Positions 1-6,718 of a stretch of 48,167 bases of DNA are shown here, piece by piece (within the stretch, counting starts at the first letter, position 1; each line of letters starts with the position of its first letter). The notes under the pieces were generated by a model. That model was not told the DNA's origin. It did not search any database and was given only the letters and a program-made list of their open reading frames with translations. Position numbers and translations under genes: made by a program. Origin of the DNA: Segatella copri (GTDB lineage Bacteria; Bacteroidota; Bacteroidia; Bacteroidales; Bacteroidaceae); NCBI RefSeq assembly GCF_019127135.1, contig NZ_JAHOEA010000031.1, positions 1-48,167 of the forward strand, read 5' to 3'.

Positions 1-141
1 GATTCCTTTCTGGACGAGCAGTTCTTCTAATGACTTTATACGTTCAATGAGTTCGTTGACCTGTGTAGTCAGCGAACTCACTGTATCATTAGCAACTCTT
101 AGTTGCTCCTTTAGAAGTTCTATAATTTCGTCCTTTTTCAT
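1..141 (-). CDS. tnpC: IS66 transposase TnpC, N-terminal fragment
   Basis: The reverse strand from the ATG at 141 reads 47 codons to the window edge without a stop. The peptide begins MKKDEIIELLKEQL and continues as a Leu/Glu/Lys-rich heptad pattern, the N-terminal coiled coil typical of IS66 transposases ahead of the zinc-binding and DDE domains, which are not in the window. It follows tnpB after about 100 bases. A TACCTTTG box (146-153, minus strand) lies only four bases before the ATG, so this gene may have its own promoter and little or no leader. Confidence 0.8.
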   Translation of the reverse strand, partial: MKKDEIIELLKEQLRVANDTVSSLTTQVNELIERIKSLEELLVQKGI

Positions 142-145
142 AGTG

Positions 146-153
146 CAAAGGTA
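146..153 (-). promoter_or_regulatory. Bacteroidetes -7 box ahead of tnpC
   Basis: The plus strand reads CAAAGGTA, giving TACCTTTG on the minus strand, a perfect TAnnTTTG. It ends four bases before the tnpC ATG. An almost identical TACCTTTGCAC segment precedes tnpA at 1016-1023, so the element seems to carry two copies of its promoter. Function is inferred from consensus and position only. Confidence 0.5.
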
Positions 154-242
154 CGAAAAAATATCGAGATATGCAAATATTCTTATATATTATTTTTAGT
201 TATTTTGTTGACACACAACATGTTAGAGTTATCTTGCTGCTA

Positions 243-590
243 CTATAGATTGAGTCTCTTTCTATATTTCATGCTTTTTAGGCAAATTCCGCTCATGATG
301 GCCGATAGTGTCCTGTACGGCATTTTGCATTGTTTGTTCTTGGGGTCAAAGAATGGTAATTCAAAGGTTCCTCGCTCCAATCGCTTCTGGTACAGCAAGA
401 AACCATCGCCATCCCACTTGAGCATTTTTACCTGCTGGCGGTTCTTGGAGAAGAAGATGAATACCGCACCACCAAGTGGCGGAAGTTCCATCTCGGTTCT
501 CACTATCTGATACAAGCCATTTATGCCCATGTTCATTCGTACGTATCTCTGGCAGACATAGTACTGGGTACTCTCATTCAATCCAAACAT
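243..590 (-). CDS. tnpB: IS66 accessory protein TnpB (Orf2)
   Basis: This 115-residue protein has the hallmarks of IS66 Orf2: an N-terminal MFGLNESTQYYVCQRY, then NMGINGLYQIV, and the core LPPLGGAVFIFFSKNRQQVK followed by MLKWDGDGFLLYQKRLERG. Length fits the family (about 110-120 residues). It overlaps the end of tnpA by 13 bases, suggesting translational coupling. TnpB is required for transposition of characterised IS66 elements, but its biochemical role is not settled. The frame is intact. Confidence 0.9.
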   Translation of the reverse strand: MFGLNESTQYYVCQRYVRMNMGINGLYQIVRTEMELPPLGGAVFIFFSKNRQQVKMLKWDGDGFLLYQKRLERGTFELPFFDPKNKQCKMPYRTLSAIMSGICLKSMKYRKRLNL

Positions 591-988
591 CCTGCATCCT
601 CCTTCTCATAAAGTTTCATCAACGCCATAACAGACTTGGCACATCCTTTTTTAACGGAAACCAAAGTTCCATTTGGAAAGGTTATGTTTATGCCATAAAG
701 GAGGTCTTCCATAGGCAGATCTATGGTAGGAGGTTCCATAGGCACGAACATCATGCCTGTACTTGATGCAGATGCTTCTGCTTTTTCTCTGCGGGCTGCC
801 TCCTGGGCTTGGCGGATTTCCTTTTTGGCACGCAAAACAGAATATCCTTTTTCGCACATCCAGTTCATCATGGTGCGATGATTTACATGTCTTTCCTTCA
901 AGAAAGGGGTAAGTTGGGCCTTGGGATTTCGGCTCAGATAGACCAAGAAGGAATCCCAAGCCTTCTCATAACGTTCGTTTGCTGTCAT
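578..988 (-). CDS. tnpA: IS66 accessory protein TnpA (Orf1)
   Basis: A 136-residue basic protein. Residues about 1-60 (AWDSFLVYLSRNP, LTPFLKERHVNHRTMMNWM) look like a small helix-turn-helix region, followed by a charged Ala/Glu/Lys helix and a C-terminal segment (GINITFPNGTLVSVKKG) shared by Bacteroidetes IS66 first ORFs. It is the first gene after the element's outer end and overlaps tnpB by 13 bases. A TACCTTTG box lies 27 bases upstream of the ATG. Probably a DNA-binding accessory factor; its exact role is unknown. Confidence 0.82.
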   Translation of the reverse strand: MTANERYEKAWDSFLVYLSRNPKAQLTPFLKERHVNHRTMMNWMCEKGYSVLRAKKEIRQAQEAARREKAEASASSTGMMFVPMEPPTIDLPMEDLLYGINITFPNGTLVSVKKGCAKSVMALMKLYEKEDAGCLD

Positions 989-1015
989 AATTCATGTGAT
1001 TTTAAAATTATGGTG

Positions 1016-1023
1016 CAAAGGTA
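1016..1023 (-). promoter_or_regulatory. -7 box of the IS66 operon
   Basis: The minus strand reads TACCTTTG, a perfect TAnnTTTG, with the tnpA ATG at 988 giving a leader of about 20 bases. The box lies inside the element, about 45 bases from its outer end, so the element carries its own promoter. Confidence 0.6.
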
Positions 1024-1076
1024 CGAACAAATGAGAAGACTACAATGGTATAAATGCGGAGCCGCTTACTATTCAA

Positions 1077-1274
1077 GAATACGGCTGCATCGGGTTACAA
1101 ATATGGCTGCATCGGGTTACGAATATGGCTGCGTAGGCTAACGGAGACGTATCTGTAAGCTTATCGAGACGTCTGCATCAGCTAACAGAGACGTCTGAAC
1201 TCGCTGACTGAACTACTTGAGTTGCTTGATTGAACCACTTGAGTTAGCTGACTGAACCACTTGAGTATTCTTCT
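1077..1274. repeat. Degenerate 22-bp tandem array, nine units
   Basis: From 1077 the sequence divides into nine consecutive 22-base units with no spacers. Units 1-3 share a GGCTGCATCGGGTTAC-like core, units 4-6 a GAGACGTCTGCATCAGCTAA-like core, and units 7-9 a TGAACCACTTGAGTTAGCTG-like core. Position 3 is A in all nine units, and most end in GCTnAC or a close variant. All frames contain stops and 22 is not a multiple of three, so it is unlikely to code. The array begins at the presumed target duplication of the IS66 element. Confidence 0.8.
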
Positions 1275-1581
1275 TCATGTGCTTGCATGCAACCATAAAA
1301 CTTTTTCAGCAACTTTTCCCGGAAGTATGGAAGAAGGCAGAGTTGAAGGCAAACATGAGGCCAACACTGAAACAGCACAACGTTTACTGGCGATGGGACT
1401 TTCTGCCGAACAGGTAGCCAAAGCTACCCAGCTACCTTTGGAAATCATTAAGAATCTGAGCAATTCAAAAAACTCAAGTTTCGCATGTAAGCTCCACACG
1501 CTCCAGGTATCAGAACACCATGGTATCCCCACATGCCCCAGGCATCAGAAGAGCATCATGTCCCCACACGCCCTGGGCTAG
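1261..1581 (+). pseudogene. Remnant C-terminus of an Rpn-family (PD-(D/E)XK) nuclease/putative transposase
   Basis: Codons for MEEGRVEGKHEANTETAQ, RLLAMGLSAEQVAKATQL and PLEIIKNL (about 1327-1470) match the C-terminal tail shared by Rpn-type recombination-promoting nucleases: a Glu/Gly/Lys-rich linker, then a small helix-turn-helix-like unit (AMGLSxEQVAxATxLPLExI). The catalytic N-terminal domain is absent. The frame upstream runs into the 22-bp array and downstream into repeat-derived sequence, so this is a decayed 3' fragment. The family assignment rests on the tail motif alone. Confidence 0.68.
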
Positions 1582-1584
1582 GAG
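1493..1584. repeat. Three imperfect copies of a CCCCACACGCCC-type repeat
   Basis: Related segments begin at 1493, 1526 and 1561, each reading TCC(CC)ACAyGC(C)CC followed by a variant of AGGCATCAGAA or GGGCTAGGAG. They are about 33-35 bases apart. The same vocabulary (CCACATGCCCTG, CCCAGGG, CCCTGGG) recurs at 26256-26365, so they probably belong to one dispersed repeat family. No coding potential is evident. Confidence 0.5.
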
Positions 1585-1729
1585 CTTTTGGACCTTCAGC
1601 CCGTACTTAAACCACATGCGAAAGCTCAGGACTCTAATAATTCATTCCGAAGTACCAGAGAGGGATGATGATTCCATGCCCCGTCTATCATATCTTGCTC
1701 TTTTAGATGAATATCGTTTAAAACTGCAG

Positions 1730-1826
1730 CAAAGATACAAATAATCCCTCAATGAGGGATGAATTCTTTCGAAAAGTTCCCTCAATGAGGGATGAATTTA
1801 ATCATTTTTATCCCTCATTGAGGGAT
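1730..1826 (-). promoter_or_regulatory. Orphan promoter with three phased 17-bp palindromes
   Basis: The minus strand carries TATCTTTG at 1730-1737. Upstream of it on that strand are three near-palindromes of the type ATCCCTCAATGAGGGAT at 1744-1760, 1777-1793 and 1810-1826; the third is in inverted orientation. Starts are exactly 33 bases apart, about three helical turns. No intact gene follows on the minus strand. The arrangement of three sites just upstream of a TATCTTTG box resembles that at 47753-47842 ahead of the ATPase gene, with a different site sequence, so this may be the remaining control region of a lost gene. Confidence 0.6.
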
Positions 1827-1850
1827 TTTTGCACATTGTTATTAACAAAT

Positions 1851-1896
1851 GAGTTCATGCCAAACTTCGCAAAAAACGCAAGTTTGGCATGAACTC
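1851..1896 (-). terminator. Perfect 17-bp hairpin after the SpoU methyltransferase gene
   Basis: Arms GAGTTCATGCCAAACTT (1851-1867) and AAGTTTGGCATGAACTC (1880-1896) are perfectly complementary around a short A-rich loop. The hairpin begins four bases past the stop of the minus-strand gene ending at 1900. A strong U tract does not follow directly, so it may terminate transcription, protect the 3' end, or be the end of a small palindromic element. Confidence 0.55.
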
Positions 1897-1899
1897 AAC

Positions 1900-2439
1900 T
1901 TATAGCTTCAAAAGTTTGGCAAACTCCCAGACTACAATACCGGCGGTAACGCTGACATTCAGGGAATGCTTGGTGCCGAACTGAGGAATCTCCAGACAGC
2001 CATCGCTCATATCTACGATGTTCTGCTTCACACCCTTCACCTCATTGCCGAAAATAACGGCGTAGCCTTTGGGAAGTGAAGGGTGAGCCTCAGGCAGGTT
2101 CTGGAGCTTGGTGGAGCCTTCTACCTGCTCGATGCTATATACAAAGTAGCCTTTCTGCTTCAACTTCTCTACCGCCTCTTCGGTAGTCTTGAAGTATTCC
2201 CAATCCACGCTATCTTCGCCACCCAACGCCGTCTTGTGAATCTCGGCATTGGGAGGGGTGGCGGTGATTCCGCAAAGATACACCGCCTCTACACGGAAGG
2301 CATCACAGGAACGGAACACACTTCCTACATTATATAATGAACGCACATCATCCAGGACTACTATCAGGGGCAGTTTCTCGGCTTCCTTGAATTCCTCCAG
2401 GGTAAGGCGATTCATCTCTATCGTTCTTAATTTACGCAT
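1900..2439 (-). CDS. TrmH/SpoU-family RNA 2'-O-methyltransferase
   Basis: A 179-residue short-form SpoU protein that would methylate a ribose 2'-OH in tRNA or rRNA using S-adenosylmethionine. All three SPOUT motifs are visible: DDVRSLYNVGSVFRSCDAF (motif 1), GYAVIFGNEVKGV (motif 2) and IPQFGTKHSLNVSVTAGIVV (motif 3), which form the trefoil-knot cofactor site. The frame extends about 100 codons upstream, but that part overlaps sufE and is Arg/Pro-rich nonsense, so the ATG at 2439 (MRKLRTIEMNRL) is chosen. It is probably the last gene of an operon after sufE, 38 bases away. The target nucleotide cannot be read from sequence. Confidence 0.9.
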   Translation of the reverse strand: MRKLRTIEMNRLTLEEFKEAEKLPLIVVLDDVRSLYNVGSVFRSCDAFRVEAVYLCGITATPPNAEIHKTALGGEDSVDWEYFKTTEEAVEKLKQKGYFVYSIEQVEGSTKLQNLPEAHPSLPKGYAVIFGNEVKGVKQNIVDMSDGCLEIPQFGTKHSLNVSVTAGIVVWEFAKLLKL

Positions 2440-2477
2440 TATAATATACCTTTTATATATAATGTGACCAGAGGCGG

Positions 2478-2909
2478 TTAAGCCTCTGCCTCCTTGGTCT
2501 TGTAGGCAAGGGCGTACATGCGAATCTGCTTGATCATCGCCAGAAGACCGTTGCTGCGGGTTGGACTCAAATGGTCTTTCAGACCAATCTTCTCTACGAA
2601 ATAGAGATCGGCATCCATAATCTCGGTTGGGGTATGACCGCTCAACACACGGATGAGGAGGGCGATGATGCCCTTTACGATGAGCGCATCGCTGTCGGCA
2701 GTGAATACGAGCTTGCCATCTACGTAATCGCATTGCAACCATACGCGGCTCTGGCAGCCGTCGATAAGGTTCTGCTCGTTCTTGTATTTCTCGTCGAGAG
2801 GAGCCAATTCGTTGCCCAAGTCAATGAGCATCTGATACTTGTCCATCCAGTCGGTGAAATCCTGGAACTCCTCTACTACTTCATCCTGCAATTCATTAAT
2901 TGTTGCCAT
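2478..2909 (-). CDS. sufE: SufE-family sulfur acceptor
   Basis: A 143-residue SufE-like protein. SufE takes persulfide sulfur from the cysteine desulfurase SufS and passes it to the Suf Fe-S scaffold. The acceptor cysteine is Cys52 in LIDGCQSRVWL, the family signature; GLKDHLSPTRSNGLLAMIK is the conserved C-terminal region. Length is typical. The start codon overlaps the stop of the upstream U32 gene (TAATG), implying translational coupling. No sufS or sufBCD is in the window. Confidence 0.93.
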   Translation of the reverse strand: MATINELQDEVVEEFQDFTDWMDKYQMLIDLGNELAPLDEKYKNEQNLIDGCQSRVWLQCDYVDGKLVFTADSDALIVKGIIALLIRVLSGHTPTEIMDADLYFVEKIGLKDHLSPTRSNGLLAMIKQIRMYALAYKTKEAEA

Positions 2910-4174
2910 TATTTTATTTCTTTAATTTCATTTACTGTAATCAACTTATAGAGCTTGTCGTTAGGGCGTACCTTATCTGGTACAGGGATGGAAACTCTCC
3001 AGCCCTGCTGCGCTGTTTCTACCGGTTTCAGGTCGTAGCGGATTTCATCGGCATGGAGATACATCACACCGGTGGTGTTACCTGTAATCAGCAGTTTCTC
3101 GCCCTTGTCGAAGGTAGATGCCTCTACGGCTACTTCTGCCACGCCCAACTTAGAGAAGTATTTCATCACCTTACCCACGAGCACCTTCTTCTCGGTAGCT
3201 ACGGAACCGTAATGCTTGTTCCATTCACCGAGAGTCTGACCCTGGTAATAGCCATCCCAGAAACCACGGTTGAATACGGTAGCGAGTTTCTTATCCCACT
3301 CATCCTTCTTCTCCTCGGTAAAGGTGCCGTCGAGCACGGCAGCTATCGCCTCCTTATAACATTTCACTACGGTATATACATATTCAGGACCACGGGCACG
3401 GCCTTCAATCTTGAAGACGCGCACACCGGCATCCATCATGCGGTCGATGAAGCGGATGGTCTTCAGGTCCTTCGGACTCATCACATACTTGTTGTCGATT
3501 TCGAGTTGGTTGCCAGTTTCGTTATCTGTAACAGTATAGCTGCGGCGGCAGATCTGCACACACTCGCCACGGTTGGCAGAGCGGTTGGCATTGGCGAGAC
3601 TCATGTAGCACTTGCCCGATACAGCCATGCACAGAGCACCATGACAGAACATTTCGATACGAATCTGCTTGCCCATCGGGCCGCAGATGTTCTGCTGCTC
3701 TATCTGCTCGTGGATGTACTTCACCTGATCCATGTTCAATTCACGTGCCAGTACGGAAACATCTGCAAAGCGTGCATAAAACTTCAAAGCCTCTGTGTTT
3801 GAGATATTTAACTGTGTGGATAAGTGAACCTCTTCGCCCACTTCGTTGCAATAGCTCATCACAGCCACATCGCTGGCGATGACGGCAGAGATGCCTGCCT
3901 CCTTGGCAGCATCAATAATTTCCTTCATCGTTGGGATATCGTTGTCGTAGATGACTGTATTGACGGTGAGATAGGTCTTGATGCCATGCTCATTGCAGGT
4001 GGCAGCTATCTCTCGCAAATCATCGATGGTAAAATGGTTGGCAGAATGGGAACGCATGTTCAACTTACCGATTCCGAAGTATACGGAGTCAGCGCCAGCC
4101 TGTATGGCAGCAGCCAAAGACTCGCGTGAGCCCACTGGTGCCATCACTTCAAATTCGTTTATCTTTGTATTCAT
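2909..4174 (-). CDS. U32-family protein (TrhP/YegQ-like, prephenate-dependent tRNA hydroxylation)
   Basis: A 421-residue U32 protein. The N-terminal TIM-barrel-like region has the hallmark MAPVGSRESLAAAIQAGADS and VYFGIGKLNMR. The U32 signature region (EMFCHGALCMAVSGKCYMS, then SANRGECVQICRR) has several conserved cysteines, suggesting a metal or Fe-S site. A C-terminal barrel follows (residues about 340-421). Members were first named collagenase-like peptidases, but YegQ/TrhP acts in 5-hydroxyuridine formation at tRNA position 34, and the length fits that branch. It is first in the operon with sufE and the SpoU methyltransferase, consistent with RNA-modification and Fe-S themes. The exact substrate is inferred. 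Confidence 0.85.
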   Translation of the reverse strand: MNTKINEFEVMAPVGSRESLAAAIQAGADSVYFGIGKLNMRSHSANHFTIDDLREIAATCNEHGIKTYLTVNTVIYDNDIPTMKEIIDAAKEAGISAVIASDVAVMSYCNEVGEEVHLSTQLNISNTEALKFYARFADVSVLARELNMDQVKYIHEQIEQQNICGPMGKQIRIEMFCHGALCMAVSGKCYMSLANANRSANRGECVQICRRSYTVTDNETGNQLEIDNKYVMSPKDLKTIRFIDRMMDAGVRVFKIEGRARGPEYVYTVVKCYKEAIAAVLDGTFTEEKKDEWDKKLATVFNRGFWDGYYQGQTLGEWNKHYGSVATEKKVLVGKVMKYFSKLGVAEVAVEASTFDKGEKLLITGNTTGVMYLHADEIRYDLKPVETAQQGWRVSIPVPDKVRPNDKLYKLITVNEIKEIK

Positions 4175-4199
4175 GAATGCAATTTTCTAATTTCAGGTG

Positions 4200-4207
4200 C
4201 AAAGTTA
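4200..4207 (-). promoter_or_regulatory. -7 box for the U32-sufE-SpoU operon
   Basis: The minus strand reads TAACTTTG (plus CAAAGTTA), a perfect TAnnTTTG. It ends 25 bases before the U32 ATG at 4174 and would give a leader of about 19 bases. Confidence 0.6.
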
Positions 4208-4293
4208 CACCAAAATGAAGACAAAACACAGAAAAATAGAGAAAAAATGAAAGAAATTCGATTATCTTGACAAATCGAATAAAATTATTTGCC

Positions 4294-4301
4294 TATATTT
4301 G
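4294..4301 (+). promoter_or_regulatory. -7 box for the FimB-like lipoprotein gene
   Basis: TATATTTG matches TAnnTTTG, and TTGAC lies at 4267-4271 in the -33 region. The ATG at 4375 is 73 bases downstream, giving a leader of about 65 bases. This promoter and the minus-strand one at 4200 diverge across an AT-rich gap. Confidence 0.55.
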
Positions 4302-4374
4302 CATACAAATAAGAATATTCCATCAGGATATTCGTTTTTTAATCAGGTTCAGTTTACAGCTGGCATAACATTAA

Positions 4375-5337
4375 ATGAAAAAGCGCATGAAGAAAACATT
4401 GCTCTCAGGAATGTTTCTATTCCTCGCAATGGCCGCAATGGTTAGTTGCACTCAAGAAAACGTGATGCTTGAAACAACACCACAAGTAAAGAACCAAGAA
4501 GTTAGATTCAGCTTCTTCGAAAGTTCCATTGTGCCTATTGGCCAAGGAGAAGGGAGTAATCTGGCGAGAACGAGAGCCGGAGAGGAAGCAAAATCGCTCA
4601 AGGATGCACAGCTCTACACGGAACTGGAGGTATGCCTCATTCCAAAAGGGGACAATACCACTGCCGGCTACACTGTAAGACAGGAAAGCACGGAAGACAA
4701 TTTCGGCAACGTAAGCCTCAATGTTCCACCAGGCGAATACACTCTCGTTGCCGCTGCCGTCAATACGAATATGGAACTGGAAGAGCGAATGAACATCAAA
4801 AACAGAAGCGAAATGACTTTTGCCAACAATATCGTGCGCGATATGGCATATTGCTATCAGGATATCAAGGTGGAATCGGGTAGCAAGGCGGTAAGCCAGA
4901 ATGTTTCGCTCAAACGTGGTGTGAGCTGCTTTGTACTCAACGCCAACGACAAGCCTACCCTAAATGGCAACTCGTATGATATCACAGTAAGCGGAAACTG
5001 CGGTACCGTATTCGACCCTTCTACCGGATTCTGTAAGGAGAAAGCTAATATCGCCCGAAGCTGGACATTCGATCCTAAAAAATACCAGACCAAACACCTC
5101 GGTTTTGATGTGTTTGTCCTTCTGGGTGCTGATGACGTGACCAACCTCCAAGTAACAGCCGAAAGTAAAGATAAGGAGGGAAAAGCCATCAAAACCTGCA
5201 GTTTTGACAACGTGCATCTGGTAATCGGAAAAAAGACCATCTATACGGGTCCGCTGTACACCTATAAAAATGGTATGTCGTTCAGTATCAGCGAACCGAC
5301 GATGCCGAAATCGGATTATGGCAAGGTATTTCAATGA
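4375..5337 (+). CDS. FimB/Mfa2-like surface lipoprotein
   Basis: A 320-residue secreted protein. The N-terminus is a lipoprotein signal: basic MKKRMKK, a hydrophobic stretch, then AAMVSC with Cys26 as the lipidated residue. The mature part is predicted beta-rich, with a transthyretin-like segment (NVPPGEYTLVAAAVN), a SLKRGVSCFVLNAN segment and a terminal KKTIYTGPLYTY motif, a pattern seen in FimB/Mfa2-type anchors and related Bacteroidales fimbrial lipoproteins. No major fimbrillin or tip gene is adjacent, so this is an orphan member. The family call is moderate; surface lipoprotein is firm. Confidence 0.62.
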   Translation: MKKRMKKTLLSGMFLFLAMAAMVSCTQENVMLETTPQVKNQEVRFSFFESSIVPIGQGEGSNLARTRAGEEAKSLKDAQLYTELEVCLIPKGDNTTAGYTVRQESTEDNFGNVSLNVPPGEYTLVAAAVNTNMELEERMNIKNRSEMTFANNIVRDMAYCYQDIKVESGSKAVSQNVSLKRGVSCFVLNANDKPTLNGNSYDITVSGNCGTVFDPSTGFCKEKANIARSWTFDPKKYQTKHLGFDVFVLLGADDVTNLQVTAESKDKEGKAIKTCSFDNVHLVIGKKTIYTGPLYTYKNGMSFSISEPTMPKSDYGKVFQ

Positions 5338-5387
5338 CACTAAGGAGAATTAAGAAAGATTAATGCCACAGATTAAAATCTTTTTTG

Positions 5388-5395
5388 TATTTTTG
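5388..5395 (+). promoter_or_regulatory. -7 box abutting the papain-like lipoprotein start
   Basis: TATTTTTG is a perfect TAnnTTTG and ends four bases before the ATG at 5400. Initiation at the usual distance after the box would fall at or next to the ATG, implying a leaderless mRNA. No later ATG preserves the lipoprotein signal. Confidence 0.5.
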
Positions 5396-5399
5396 CGGC

Positions 5400-6485
5400 A
5401 TGGAAAGAAAGAAAATCATAACTATAGGACTCGCTCTGCTTGTATTCGCCGGGTGCGGATACAGGCAGCAGCGGGTCGGTATCGCTGAGACTGATGGAGG
5501 GGAAGACTATCTGCCGGAGCATATCCACCTGATCAGTACTACACCCGTCAAGGACCAGGGCAACAGCGAACTCTGCTGGGCATACGGCATGCTTGCCACC
5601 ATCGAAAGCGAGCATATCATGAAGGGAGATTCCGTGAATCTCTCCATCGCCTACGTAGCCCGCATGATGCTGGAAGAACAGGCGCTGGAATATTACTTTG
5701 CACAGGGAAAGAAGAATATCAGCCTGCGCGGTACTGCCCCGATGCTGATACATTATATAGATAAGTATGGTGCGCAGCCATACGACAGCTATGAAGACCC
5801 GAAGCACGTGAACTACAAGGTGCTCTGCCGCAAAGTGCAGAAACTGTGCGACGGTGCCATCTCGAAAAAGACGGGCATCGGTCAGCTCAAGGAGGAACTG
5901 AACGACCTGTTTGACGCAGAAATAGGCTACATGCCTGCCAAAGCCGTACACATGCTGGGCGCCGAATATACCCCTCAGGAGTTTGCCCACAGCGTATGTT
6001 ATCCTGAGGAGTATGTATCACTCACCAGTTTCTCTCATCATCCTTACAGAGAATACTTTGCACTCGAGGTTCCTGATAACCGGATGCACAATGCTTACCT
6101 GAACCTTCCGCTCGACGAGCTGATGCTCCACATACAGAAGGCAGTAGAAAAAGGGCATCCGGTATGCTGGGAAGGCGACATCAGCGAACCGGGATTCAAA
6201 GCACCCCGAAAGAACTGTGTCGACATACAGCAGATGGAACGCCCCGTGACCCAGGCTTCGCGACAGAAGGAGTTTGAACAGCTCCGCACCACCGACGATC
6301 ATGTGATGGAAATCATAGGTACCTTCATGAAAGGCAAGCAGAGATTCTACGTCTGCCGCAATTCATGGGGTAAAAACTGGGGCAACAAGGGACTCATCTA
6401 CCTGTCGGAAGACTATCTGCGCCTCAAGACCATCGCCGTATCTATGAGCGAAGAGGCGTATCTGTACGACCGGTCAGGACGATGA
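5400..6485 (+). CDS. Papain-like (C1) cysteine peptidase lipoprotein, bleomycin hydrolase-like
   Basis: A 361-residue protein starting MERKKIITIGLALLVFAGC, a lipoprotein signal with a lipobox-type Cys. Papain-fold catalytic elements are all present: the oxyanion Gln in TPVKDQGNSELCWAYG together with the nucleophile Cys, the His in TTDDHVMEIIG, and the Asn in YVCRNSWGKNWGNKG. Long insertions between Cys and His resemble C1B (aminopeptidase C/bleomycin hydrolase) peptidases. The ATG at 5400 is preferred over one five codons earlier because it gives a clean signal peptide. It probably acts at the outer membrane or in the periplasm on peptides; the substrate is unknown. Confidence 0.85.
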   Translation: MERKKIITIGLALLVFAGCGYRQQRVGIAETDGGEDYLPEHIHLISTTPVKDQGNSELCWAYGMLATIESEHIMKGDSVNLSIAYVARMMLEEQALEYYFAQGKKNISLRGTAPMLIHYIDKYGAQPYDSYEDPKHVNYKVLCRKVQKLCDGAISKKTGIGQLKEELNDLFDAEIGYMPAKAVHMLGAEYTPQEFAHSVCYPEEYVSLTSFSHHPYREYFALEVPDNRMHNAYLNLPLDELMLHIQKAVEKGHPVCWEGDISEPGFKAPRKNCVDIQQMERPVTQASRQKEFEQLRTTDDHVMEIIGTFMKGKQRFYVCRNSWGKNWGNKGLIYLSEDYLRLKTIAVSMSEEAYLYDRSGR

Positions 6486-6517
6486 ACGGTTCCATGAGGC
6501 AGCATAATCCTCCTCTC

Positions 6518-6534
6518 TATATATAATAAGGTAT
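6518..6534. repeat. Dispersed intergenic motif TATATATAATAAGGTAT, copy 1
   Basis: This motif also occurs at 24699-24715 (same orientation), at 44854-44866 as TATAATAAGGTAT, and inverted at 23524-23540. All are intergenic. Function is unknown. Confidence 0.45.
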
Positions 6535-6611
6535 AAGTCACAGAACAGGCTCTTGGTATGAAGAAAGTGTTAAAATGGTTGACATACATCAAATAGCTGT
6601 TAAATAGCACG

Positions 6612-6627
6612 TGTGTGCGCACACACA
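6612..6627. repeat. Perfect 16-bp palindrome in an alternating purine-pyrimidine tract
   Basis: GTGTGTGCGCACACAC is a perfect palindrome inside a longer strictly alternating run (6610-6630). It can form a cruciform or a Z-DNA-like structure. It sits between the papain-like gene and the promoter of the non-coding RNA. An A6-GAGGC-T6 mini-hairpin follows about 20 bases later, and together they may terminate transcription from the left. Confidence 0.5.
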
Positions 6628-6680
6628 CAGTTGATTTATATCAAAAAAGAGGCTTTTTTATGTGATTTTCTCTTAAAACA

Positions 6681-6712
6681 TTTGGTGGGTTCGGAAAATC
6701 GTCGTACCTTTG
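6681..6712 (+). promoter_or_regulatory. Strong promoter of the 6719-7165 RNA
   Basis: TTTG at 6681-6684 and TACCTTTG at 6705-6712 are separated by 20 bases, matching the Bacteroidetes -33/-7 consensus in both boxes and spacing. No protein-coding frame follows before the terminator at 7120-7165. This is among the best consensus promoters in the window. Confidence 0.75.
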
Positions 6713-6718
6713 CATCGT

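Larger units (their letters stand above)
1..1069 (-). mobile_element. IS66-family insertion sequence, partial (cut by window start)
   Basis: Three minus-strand genes lie in the order expected for an IS66 element: tnpA-like, tnpB-like, then the start of the transposase tnpC, which runs off the window. The outer end is set by GCGGAGCCGCTTAC at 1056-1069; read from outside inward it starts GTAAGCGGC, and IS66 ends typically begin with GTAA. The next eight bases (TATTCAAG, 1070-1077) would be one copy of the 8-bp target duplication made by this family; its partner lies outside the window. The identification is firm from the gene set; the exact end is inferred. Confidence 0.88.

Noticed and set aside
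1077..1274. CRISPR array
   Set aside because: Units are contiguous 22-mers without spacers, they diverge gradually, and no cas gene is present.
1520..1744. Short plus-strand frame of 74 codons
   Set aside because: It is formed from the dispersed repeat and decayed sequence, with no recognisable domain or promoter.
2440..2742. N-terminal extension of 101 codons on the SpoU methyltransferase frame
   Set aside because: It is antiphase to sufE, rich in Arg/Pro/His and matches no family; the methyltransferase begins naturally at 2439.
2900..3802. Plus-strand open frame of 300 codons
   Set aside because: It lies antisense to the clear U32 gene, and its hydrophobic peptide is a by-product of that gene's codon use.
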